The notes below the pieces were generated by a model, which saw only the letters and a program-made list of their open reading frames with translations, was not told the origin of the DNA and ran no database searches. Of a stretch of 6,553 nt of DNA, positions 1-6,137 are shown piece after piece; position 1 is the first letter of the stretch, and the number at the start of each line of letters is the position of its first letter. This DNA comes from CAYLZW01 sp964388085. GTDB lineage: Bacteria; Myxococcota; UBA727; CAYLZW01. The stretch covers positions 1-6,553 of the forward strand of contig CAYLZW010000312.1 of NCBI GenBank assembly GCA_964388085.1, read 5' to 3'. The translations under genes and the position numbers were made by a program.

Positions 1-929
1 GTGTCGGTGATGAGGCGGTTGTCGGTGTTGAGCGACACGCGCACGCCGAGGTCGTAGTAGAGGCGCAGCGGGTGGTGCGCGAGGTCCTCGACGACGCTGG
101 TCTGCAGGTTGCTCGAGAGACAGACCTCGAGCGGGATGCGGTGGTCGGTGACATAGGCGAGCAGGTCGCCGTCCTCGGCGAGGCGGGTGCCGTGGCCGAT
201 GCGGTGCGCGCCGCAGTAGTGCAGCGCCTGCTTGATGCTCTCGGGGCCGTACGCCTCGCCCGCGTGCACCGTCGTGTTCATGTTGTTGTCGAGGACGAGG
301 CCGAAGCTGTCCGCGTGCTTCTTGGCGGGGTTGCCGAGCTCACCGCCCGCGAGATCGAAGGCGACCACGCCGCGGTTTTTGTAGGCCACCGCGAGCTCGG
401 CGAGCCGGAAGCTCTCCTTCGGATCGATGTTGCGGATGCCGCAGAGGATGACGCCCGTCGTGACGCCGTACTGGCGCTCGGCGCGCTTGAGCCCCGCGAG
501 CACCGCCTCGACGATGCGCGCGAGCGAGAGCCCGCGGCGCGTGTGCAGGATGGGCGCGTAGCGCACCTCGAGGTGCCAGACGTTCTCTTGGGCGGCGTCC
601 TCGGCGAGCTCGAAGGCGGCGCGCTCGAGCGCGTCCTCGGTCTGCAGCACCGCGCAGGTGATGTCGAAGGCCTTCAGGTACTCGACGAGGTCCTTGCACA
701 CCTCGCCCATGTGGATGGCCCGCGCGAGGCCCTCCACCGTATCGGCGGGCAGCTTCACGCGTTGGCGCTCGGCGAGCTCGAGGATGGTCGACAGGCGCAG
801 GCTGCCGTCGAGGTGACAGTGCAGGTCGGTCTTCGGCAGCTGCGCGAGCAGCTCCCGCGTGATGGGCGGCGCCGTGTTCGGCCGCGGGCCGCTCTCGAGA
901 GGCTTCTTGGCGTTGCCGTCCGGGCTCAT
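1..929 (-). CDS. add: Adenosine deaminase, 3' end cut by window edge
   Basis: This gene encodes a zinc-dependent deaminase of the amidohydrolase superfamily, which converts (deoxy)adenosine to (deoxy)inosine and ammonia in cytoplasmic purine salvage. I translated 309 codons from the ATG at 929-927. The visible signatures are the zinc-binding TDLHCHLDGS motif (H37, H39), HAGE (H222 zinc ligand, E225 acid), HRIGHGT (catalytic H246) and SLNTDN (D303 zinc ligand). The family is usually about 340-360 residues, so roughly 35-50 C-terminal residues lie beyond base 1. The start is well supported: a GGGGAG ribosome binding site at 943-938 sits 8 nt upstream, and the ATG overlaps the stop of the preceding gene as ATGA, indicating translational coupling. 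The Asp after the metal ligand in the common NTDD motif is Asn here (N304), a form I recall from actinobacterial-type enzymes. The related aminodeoxyfutalosine deaminases of the menaquinone pathway cannot be excluded by motif alone. Confidence 0.9.
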   Translation of the reverse strand, partial: MSPDGNAKKPLESGPRPNTAPPITRELLAQLPKTDLHCHLDGSLRLSTILELAERQRVKLPADTVEGLARAIHMGEVCKDLVEYLKAFDITCAVLQTEDALERAAFELAEDAAQENVWHLEVRYAPILHTRRGLSLARIVEAVLAGLKRAERQYGVTTGVILCGIRNIDPKESFRLAELAVAYKNRGVVAFDLAGGELGNPAKKHADSFGLVLDNNMNTTVHAGEAYGPESIKQALHYCGAHRIGHGTRLAEDGDLLAYVTDHRIPLEVCLSSNLQTSVVEDLAHHPLRLYYDLGVRVSLNTDNRLITD

Positions 930-2377
930 GCGCTCTTCTCCCCGTCGCTCACGTCGTCATCCGCACCATCGTCGTCAGCATCGTCGTCAGCATCGTCGTC
1001 GTCGCCGGCGGTCGGGTAGCGTTGCACGTCATCCACGCCCGCCTCGAGCGTACCCTCTAGCGCATCGAAGGCATGAAAGCTGCCGGCGCGGAACGCCGAG
1101 GTGCGCAGGTCGAAGGGCAGCAACTTCAGCAAGATCGGTAAGAGCACCGCGCCGCCGGGCAGCGACAAGAGCGCCAGCGAGGGCACGGCCTTGGCCACGT
1201 CGACGAGCTGCGCGCGCATGCGAGCCTGCTCCTCCCGGGAGAGCCGCTGGCCGGCGGCGCCGCGCGCGAGCAGCACCGCGAGATCGCCCGTCTCGCGCAC
1301 CTCGACGACGAGGGACTCGAGGTTCTGGCGCACGAGCCGGGACGCGCGCGCCGCGAGGGGCGGGCGCGAGGCGTGGAAGCGCTCCGCGTGCGCGAGCGGG
1401 TTGAAGGCCTCACGGTTTTGCGCGACGAAGCGCTCCACGCGACGCTCGAGCCGCTCGCGCAGCGCCGGCGAGAGGCCGAGGCGAAGCACGAGCGCGTCCA
1501 CCCAGCGCCGCTCCGCCTGGGACACGCGCCCGTCGAGCAGCGCGGCGAGCAGCGCGTGATCGACGACGAGCTCCCTGTCCTCGGGGCGCACGAGCGCGGC
1601 CACGGCGTCCACGTCCGGCGGCTGCTTCACGAAGCCGAGCAGCCGAACCCTCTCCGCCTTCGGGAGCCCCAGGTTCTTTACGTGCCACACCTGCGTGGCG
1701 CGCGAGAGGCCGTGATCGGTGTCCTCGCGCTCCGCCGACAGCGACGCGATGGCCGCGACGAGGCCTTCTCGCCGGTGCGCGAGCGCGGCGCGCAGCGTCT
1801 CCCCCGCACCCGCGCCCGGCCGCGATCCGTACGACAGCGCCACCGCCTCGCCGACCGCCTCGGCCTCGGCAGCGACGAGGGCGTGGTTCAAGGTCAGGCC
1901 GAGCAGCGGGTTGCCGACGAGGAACCGGCGCTGCACGAGCGCCTTCGCGACGAGCCCCAGCGCCTTCTCGGCCGCCCCCGGGTGCTCCGCGTCGAGCAGC
2001 TCGGTGGCCGCCGCGTCTCGTCCGACCGCCAGCGCGAGCCCCGCGGCGAGCGCCTTGCTGCGCGCCCGGCGCTCGGCGCGTGGATCGATCACCTGCGCCC
2101 CGAGGTGCGAGGTGACGAGGTGCGTCTGGTCGACGAGCACGGCGAGCAGCGCGATGAGCGGCGCGAGCTCACCGGCGCTGTTCGACACCCGCTGGCCCTC
2201 GCGCAAGAGCGGCGCTCCGTAGCGCAGCCCGCGTCGACGAGAGAACGCGAGCAGCGCGCGCCTGAGGCGCCACGCGGGAGGCCGCGGCAACGGCAGCAAC
2301 GACGGGGACGGCGTCCGGCGCTCCGGCGGGTACGCCTCCTCGAGGAAGGTCGCGAGCCAACCGCTCGGCGCCTTCAT
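926..2377 (-). CDS. TerB-like / LETM1-like protein with Asp-rich tail, 483 aa
   Basis: Function is not established. I chose the ATG at 2377 because it overlaps the stop of the pseudouridine synthase gene as ATGA; the open frame upstream is only the shadow of that gene. The protein is 483 residues and largely helical. Residues about 275-320 (ALLAALLDGRVSQAERRWVD onward) resemble the TerB fold, which in other families senses or binds metal and often sits in envelope-stress proteins. Residues 399-428 form a hydrophobic stretch with the spacing of the conserved LETM1 core: V-P, then LLP, KLLP and S-x-F, as in PGGAVLLPILLKLLP. LETM1 is a mitochondrial inner-membrane and ribosome-associated protein, and bacterial 'LETM1-related' proteins have been named mainly in Bacteroidetes. 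Residues about 459-475 are a DDDA-type acidic tail. There is no signal peptide. Coupling to an rRNA modification gene fits, but does not prove, a ribosome link. The LETM1-like call is from pattern only. Confidence 0.75.
   Translation of the reverse strand: MKAPSGWLATFLEEAYPPERRTPSPSLLPLPRPPAWRLRRALLAFSRRRGLRYGAPLLREGQRVSNSAGELAPLIALLAVLVDQTHLVTSHLGAQVIDPRAERRARSKALAAGLALAVGRDAAATELLDAEHPGAAEKALGLVAKALVQRRFLVGNPLLGLTLNHALVAAEAEAVGEAVALSYGSRPGAGAGETLRAALAHRREGLVAAIASLSAEREDTDHGLSRATQVWHVKNLGLPKAERVRLLGFVKQPPDVDAVAALVRPEDRELVVDHALLAALLDGRVSQAERRWVDALVLRLGLSPALRERLERRVERFVAQNREAFNPLAHAERFHASRPPLAARASRLVRQNLESLVVEVRETGDLAVLLARGAAGQRLSREEQARMRAQLVDVAKAVPSLALLSLPGGAVLLPILLKLLPFDLRTSAFRAGSFHAFDALEGTLEAGVDDVQRYPTAGDDDDADDDADDDGADDDVSDGEKSA
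938..943 (-). promoter_or_regulatory. Ribosome binding site of the adenosine deaminase gene
   Basis: Read on the minus strand this is GGGGAG, 8 nt before the ATG at 929. It lies inside the last codons of the upstream gene. It is the clearest Shine-Dalgarno in the window and fixes the start of the deaminase. Confidence 0.7.
967..1003 (-). repeat. 12-bp tandem repeat encoding the Asp-rich tail
   Basis: On the plus strand the unit CATCGTCGTCAG is present twice in perfect form (967-978, 979-990), followed by a diverged third copy with an extra CGTCGTCG. Read on the minus strand it gives DDDA repeats in the C-terminal tail of the TerB/LETM1-like protein. Because 12 bp is four codons, slippage would change tail length and keep frame. 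Confidence 0.8.
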
Positions 2378-3363
2378 GGCGACGTCTCGGCGACGAGCGC
2401 TCCCTCCACGCGCGCGAGGTCGTCGGGCAGCGGCGCCTCGAACAAGAGGCGCTCGCCGGTCTTCGGGTGCGTGAAGGCGAGGCGCCAAGCGTGCAGCGCC
2501 TGTCGCTCGAGCTGTAGCACCGCGTCCCGCACGGCGCCCGGCCGAATGCGCTTCTCGGGCCTCACGCCGCCGTAGGCGTCGTCGTGCAGCAGCGGAAAGC
2601 CGAAGTCGGCGAGGTGCGCGCGGATCTGATGCGTGCGGCCGGTGCACAGCGTCACCTCGAGCTCGGTCACCGCGTCGGCGCTCCTGACCACGTGGAAGCG
2701 CGTGTGCGCGCGCCTCACGCCGGCCACGGGCTCCCCCTCGTCGGGGGCCGGCAGCTTCGTCGTGAAGCGGCGGCGGTCGTCTGTGTCGCGGCGGTGCCCG
2801 GTGATGAGCTCGAAGTCGTCCTTGCGCGGGCGGCCGAGACAGAACGCGAGGTAGGTCTTGTCCACCTCGCGCTGCTTGAAGGCGAGCGAGAGCGCGCGGT
2901 GCGTCTCGTCGTCGAGGGCCACCACGAGGGCGCCGCTCGTGTCCTTGTCGAGGCGGTGCACGATGCCGGGCCGCTGCTCGCCGCCGATGACGACGTGCGG
3001 CGCACGAAAACGGATCGCGTTCGCCAGCGTGCCGCTCGGGTTGCCCGCGCCGGGGTGCACCACCATGCCGGCGGGCTTGTCGACGACGAGGAGGTGCTCG
3101 TCCTGGTACAGGACGGCGAGCGCGAGATCCTCGGCGATGAGCTCGGTGGGCGGCGGCGCCGGCTCGTCCACGATGACGATCTCGCCAGGCGCGACCTTAC
3201 GCGCGGCGCGCGCGACGACGCCGTCGAGGGTCACGCGCTGGTCGTCGATGAGCGCCTTCAGACGCGAGCGCGACAGATCGAGCAGCGCGCCCGTCAGGAA
3301 GACGTCGAGCCGCTGGCCGGACGCCGCCTCGGGGACGACGAGCTCACGCCTCCTGGCGGTCAC
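2374..3363 (-). CDS. rluD: RluA/RluD-family pseudouridine synthase (23S rRNA)
   Basis: This enzyme isomerises uridine to pseudouridine in structured RNA; RluD itself modifies helix 69 of 23S rRNA. The protein is 329 residues, close to E. coli RluD. An S4-like RNA-binding domain covers about residues 16-65 (GQRLDVFLTG...SRSRLKALI). The catalytic domain follows, with the hallmark HRLDKDTSG at 136-144 and catalytic Asp at D139, the conserved KTYLA region at 169-173, and TGRTHQIRAH at 241-250. The start is GTG at 3363, with a modest GGTGA ribosome binding site 9 nt upstream that includes the stop of the small gene before it; the gap to that gene is 9 nt. The 3' end overlaps the next gene as ATGA. 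The RluA family (RluA, RluC, RluD) share these motifs; the S4 domain excludes a minimal RluA but not RluC, so the exact target uridines are not proven. The family assignment is very secure, the symbol less so. Confidence 0.93.
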   Translation of the reverse strand: MTARRRELVVPEAASGQRLDVFLTGALLDLSRSRLKALIDDQRVTLDGVVARAARKVAPGEIVIVDEPAPPPTELIAEDLALAVLYQDEHLLVVDKPAGMVVHPGAGNPSGTLANAIRFRAPHVVIGGEQRPGIVHRLDKDTSGALVVALDDETHRALSLAFKQREVDKTYLAFCLGRPRKDDFELITGHRRDTDDRRRFTTKLPAPDEGEPVAGVRRAHTRFHVVRSADAVTELEVTLCTGRTHQIRAHLADFGFPLLHDDAYGGVRPEKRIRPGAVRDAVLQLERQALHAWRLAFTHPKTGERLLFEAPLPDDLARVEGALVAETSP

Positions 3364-3372
3364 GGTGCACGA

Positions 3373-3642
3373 TCACCAGATCTTCGACTTCACGTGGCCC
3401 TTCGACTTCATGATGATGTCGACGATGGCCTTGTCGAAGAAGTTCGTGCTCGCGTCGAGCTCGGGCGTGATGCGGCCGCGATAGAGCTCGCGGCCCTCCT
3501 CGAGCTGCTCGGCGATCTCGTCGAAGAGGCTGTCCTCCGTGATGCCACGGATGATCTTCTCCTCGTTGTAGAGCGAGATGTCCGACGCGATGGTGCGCGC
3601 GAGCCGGATGGCGCGCTCGGGTGTGTCGATGGGCTGTGCCAT
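3373..3642 (-). CDS. Conserved-looking small protein, 89 aa, function unknown
   Basis: I do not recognise a named family. The protein starts MAQPIDTPERAIRLARTIAS at the ATG 3642 and ends KSKIW. It is soluble, with no signal peptide and no membrane segment. It is predicted largely helical: an N-terminal helix (about 8-22), a run around NEEKIIRGI, an acidic helix (DEIAEQLEEG), then a loop and a C-terminal helix ending in a basic KSKGHVKSK. Codon use is like that of its neighbours, it overlaps no better candidate, and it sits 9 nt before the pseudouridine synthase start, so it is very likely real and co-transcribed with it. The ribosome binding site is weak (TAGG about 11 nt upstream). The sequence is not low-complexity, which suggests selection. 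A partner or regulator in the same unit is possible but nothing in the sequence shows it. Confidence 0.8.
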   Translation of the reverse strand: MAQPIDTPERAIRLARTIASDISLYNEEKIIRGITEDSLFDEIAEQLEEGRELYRGRITPELDASTNFFDKAIVDIIMKSKGHVKSKIW

Positions 3643-3692
3643 GGAGCAAACCTAGCACCGACTTCGGGCTGCGCGACAGGTTCAAGTCCGCT

Positions 3693-3713
3693 GTGACGCG
3701 AAGCTGGCGTCAC
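3693..3713. repeat. Perfect 7-7-7 inverted repeat at the gene boundary
   Basis: GTGACGC (3693-3699) and GCGTCAC (3707-3713) are exact reverse complements separated by 7 nt. The right arm contains the TGA stop of the J-like/HTH gene. There is no T-run after it on either strand, so it is not a textbook intrinsic terminator. It could be a factor-independent 3' hairpin, an operator about 60 bp before the 89-residue gene, or chance. The rest of the spacer 3643-3692 shows no convincing promoter. Confidence 0.35.
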
Positions 3714-5145
3714 TTCCCGAAGCGACCGACGAAGCTGATGTACCCCTCGGCGAGCTGTTTCTTGTCCACGCGCAGCACCCGGGCGATCTGCGTCAAAAAG
3801 CCGCGCAGGTAGACGCGGGCGGGCAGGTCGTCGACGTTCTGCTCCTCGATGGCCTTCAGGTAGCTCTTGCTGATGTGCGTCTGCTCGGCCAGGTCTTCGA
3901 GCGAGATGCCGCGCGCCTCGCGCAGCCGACGGATGACGCCGCCGTTCACCTCGCCGTCGCTCGCGAGCGGCAGGTCCTCGTCGAAGTCGCTGGTGCCGGA
4001 GCGGCGGAGCACCCGAGGCTCCGCCACGAGGCCGTCGCTGCCGGCGTCGCTGTAGAGCCAGGGCCTGCGGCTCACGTTCGTCTCGCTGGAGGACGGCGGC
4101 GTCGTCACCGGAGGGCTCGTGACGGGGGCCGTCGTCGTCACCGGCGGCGTCGTCACCGGCGGCGTCGTCACCGGCGGCGTCGTCACCGGCGGCGTCGTCA
4201 CCNNNNNNNNNNNNNNNNNNNNNNNNNNNNNNNNNNNNNNNNNNNNNNNNNNNNNNNNNNNNNNNNNNNNNNNNNNNNNNNNNNNNNNNNNNNNNNNNNN
4301 NNCGTCGTCACCGGCGGCGTCGTCACCGGCGGCGTCGTCACCGGCGGCGTCGTCACCGCACGCTCCGGCGGCGGCACCACGACCGGCGACAGAAAGCGCA
4401 GCGCCGGCTTCTTCGGCCTCACCGGCAGCGGTGGCGGCGTCTGTGGGTCGCGGGCCGCGGGCTTCGCGGCAGGGGCCTCAGCCCGCGCGGCGGCCGCGGC
4501 GTCACGGGCAGGGGTCGCGGGCGGCAGCTCCAGCGGATCGTCGTCGAGGATCGGCTCCGCTTCGGCGCTCGTGATGAGCGTAATGCGCGTGTCCTCGTCG
4601 TCGTCACCGAGCTCCGGCGGCAGCTCGGCGGCCGCCCGCGCGGGCAGGGTGATCGCTTCGCCCAGGCCGGACACGTCGGTGTCGTTCGCTTGGCGGCCTG
4701 CCCTCGCCCGCCGCGCCGCCTCGCGCTTGCGACGACGACGGGCGCGGCGTCCTTTGGCCGCTGTCTCGCGCTCGCTCGGATCCCGGTCGCCGTGCTCCCG
4801 CAAGACGGCGCCACCCTCGCTCGCCGGCTCAGCGCAGCCCTCATCGAAGCGCGCGCGGGCGCTCGGATCGCCGAGCACGGCGTAGGCGCGCTCGACCTCC
4901 TGACGAGCGCTCTCGCGAGCCTCGGGATCGAGCATCAGGTAGCCGCCGAGGCTCTGCCCGTCGATGATGCGCAGCGCGCGCTGGTAGGCCGCCTCGATCT
5001 CCGCCGCGCTCGCCGCCGACGTCACGTCGAGGATCTCATACCAGTCGGGGGCGCCGGCCGTGCTCGGCCCGCGCTCGTCGCTCTTGGCGCCGCGGTTCCC
5101 TGCGCTGTGCTCGCTCATGCGCGACCGTTCTCTCATCGTCGTCAA
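3710..5145 (-). CDS. J-like domain / Pro-Thr repeat linker / RodZ-type HTH protein, interrupted by assembly gap
   Basis: One gene appears as two open halves on either side of a 100-N gap. The N-terminal half has a J-like domain at about residues 34-102 (WYEILDVTSAASAAEIEAAY ... YAVLGDPSARARFDE). The helices match a J domain, but the HPD loop that stimulates DnaK is replaced by a sequence around DGQSLGGYL. A strongly basic stretch (131-152, RRARRRRKREAARR) and an acidic/Pro-rich linker follow, then VTTPP repeats into the gap. The C-terminal half resumes the repeats and ends with a helix-turn-helix of the RodZ cytoplasmic type (last 78 residues, coded at 3713-3946: RRLREARGISLEDLAEQTHI). No membrane segment is visible, unlike RodZ. 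If the gap is really 5 bases the protein is 446 residues; otherwise it is longer by multiples of five. The start is uncertain: TTG 5145 (AGAAGG 4 nt upstream, TTGA overlap), ATG 5136 or ATG 5118. Its partner is probably the ATPase just upstream. Confidence 0.85.
4101..4357 (-). repeat. 15-bp tandem repeat encoding VTTPP, interrupted by the N-gap
   Basis: The plus-strand unit GTCGTCACCGGCGGC occurs in four perfect copies plus 9 nt at 4134-4202, and three perfect copies plus 9 nt at 4304-4357. Diverged copies lie at 4101-4133 (VTSPP and TTTAP in protein). Each unit is five codons, so copy-number changes alter linker length without a frameshift. The perfect units share identical synonymous codons, which points to recent slippage or homogenisation. 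The repeat is not a CRISPR: there are no spacers. Confidence 0.95.
4203..4302. other. Assembly gap, 100 N placeholder
   Basis: The gap is exactly 100 unknown bases, the usual placeholder for a gap of unknown size, with the same 15-bp repeat on both sides. The left flank ends 9 bases into a unit and the right flank begins at the last base of one, so an uninterrupted array needs 5 + 15k missing bases. A length of 100 fits neither this phase nor the reading frame. Confidence 0.97.
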
Positions 5146-6137
5146 GCAGCCTTCTGGCTCTCCAGGGTCTTGGCCTCCACCCGTCCCGCGATCGTGCGAA
5201 TGGCGCGCGCCGCCGGTGACGTCGGCGCCGAGCGTAACAGGGGCACGCGGGAGCGTACGCTACGCCGCACCTCGAGGTCCTGGGGCACCGTCCCGAGGAC
5301 CTCGAGCGGGATGCCAAAGAAGCGCCGACAGCCGCTCGCCATGTCCTCGGCCAGGAGCTCGTCGTCGGTGTTCTCCGCCACGTCATTGACGACGAGAAAC
5401 GGGGTGAAGCTGCGCATCTGCGCCTCGACCTCGCGGCCCACCTCGGCGTCGCGCGCGTAGATGGCGCGCATCACGTCGGCGGGGGTGTTGAGGCGCGTGG
5501 CGCTGCGCATGTTCGAGGCGGCCTCGACGATCTCGCTGATGCCATAGGCGCGGCCGACGTTCTTGAGGCGCCGCAAGAAGCCCGCTTTCAAGAAGCGGTA
5601 GGCGTTCTCGACGCTGGTGGGCTCGGGACGCGCGACCAGGATGCGCAGATCGGCGATGAGGAAGAAGTCGACGATGTTGAACGCGGTGCCGGCGCCGAGG
5701 TCGAGCACCATGAAGTCGCAGTCGAAGGTGTGCAGGTGGCGTAAGAGCCGCATCTTCTGGTGGTACTGCGGGTTCGCCGCGTCGATGTCGTCGAGGGCGC
5801 CGGAGAGCAAGCTGAGGTTCGCGAAGGGCGTCTGCACCGCCACCTCGTCGAGCGCCTTCCCCTTGGTGATGAAGTCCGACAGGGTGGCGAGCGGCGGCGG
5901 CACGCCGAGCACCGTGTGCACGTTGGCGCCGCCGAGGTCAGCGTCGACGATCAACACGCGGTGCCCGCGCTCCGCGAGCGCGACGGCGAGGTTCGTGGAG
6001 AAGACGGTCTTCCCCGCGCCACCCTTGCCGCCGCCTACCGCGATGATCTGACCGGCCCGGCGAGCGGACCCTGTCTCTTCCACCTGGCCTCCGCGATCGT
6101 GCCAACCCATGTCGGGAACGCCGCCTGGAAAGGCCAT
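5142..6137 (-). CDS. MinD/ParA-family ATPase, FlhG/FleN-like
   Basis: This is a P-loop ATPase of the SIMIBI MinD/ParA group, which typically cycles between a membrane- or partner-bound ATP dimer and a free monomer to place structures in the cell. From the first ATG (6137) the protein is 331 residues. The deviant Walker A GGGKGGAGKT is near residues 35-44, with the signature first Lys. VDADLGGAN (about 64-72) matches switch I / A', and FMVLDLGAG (about 142-150) is Walker B. The ARPEPTSVENAYRFLK segment (about 169-184) is typical of FlhG-type members. The C-terminus has a possible amphipathic helix (ARAIRTIAGRV) like the membrane-targeting helix of MinD. I do not see the N-terminal DQAxxLR motif that FlhG uses to activate FlhF, and no flagellar gene is near, so I give no gene symbol. 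Other possible starts are TTG 6158, GTG 6155 (GAGGG just upstream) and ATG 6110. The stop overlaps the next gene. Confidence 0.9.
   Translation of the reverse strand: MAFPGGVPDMGWHDRGGQVEETGSARRAGQIIAVGGGKGGAGKTVFSTNLAVALAERGHRVLIVDADLGGANVHTVLGVPPPLATLSDFITKGKALDEVAVQTPFANLSLLSGALDDIDAANPQYHQKMRLLRHLHTFDCDFMVLDLGAGTAFNIVDFFLIADLRILVARPEPTSVENAYRFLKAGFLRRLKNVGRAYGISEIVEAASNMRSATRLNTPADVMRAIYARDAEVGREVEAQMRSFTPFLVVNDVAENTDDELLAEDMASGCRRFFGIPLEVLGTVPQDLEVRRSVRSRVPLLRSAPTSPAARAIRTIAGRVEAKTLESQKAA

Noticed and set aside
72..1019. Plus-strand open frame of 315 codons
   Set aside because: It is antisense to the adenosine deaminase, which carries all catalytic motifs; it is a composition shadow.
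1373..2575. Long plus-strand open frame of 400 codons
   Set aside because: It lies antisense to the TerB/LETM1-like gene and the synthase, has an Arg/Glu/His-skewed composition without domains, and is the expected shadow of GC-rich coding DNA.
2378..2647. 90-residue N-terminal extension of the TerB/LETM1-like protein
   Set aside because: It lies entirely over the synthase coding sequence in another frame and is Arg/Ala-rich; the ATG with the ATGA overlap is a far better start.
3651..3692. Promoter for the 89-residue gene (TTGAAC and TAGGTT on the minus strand)
   Set aside because: The spacing between the two boxes is about 25 nt and the -10 match is poor; not supportable.
2584..3696. Plus-strand open frame of 370 codons
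   Set aside because: It is antisense to the pseudouridine synthase and the 89-residue gene, whose motifs are unmistakable; its translation has no recognisable motif.
4194..4201. GTG in each VTTPP unit as an internal start making a separate HTH-only protein
   Set aside because: The repeat has no purine-rich Shine-Dalgarno before any GTG, and the apparent start at 4201 is created only by the gap.
4134..4357. CRISPR-like or regulatory direct repeat array
   Set aside because: Units are 15 bp, directly adjacent without spacers, and in frame with the protein.
5142..6137. Calling the ATPase flagellar FlhG/FleN or cell-division MinD by name
   Set aside because: The family motifs are shared; the FlhF-activating motif and any flagellar, MinC or MinE neighbour are missing.
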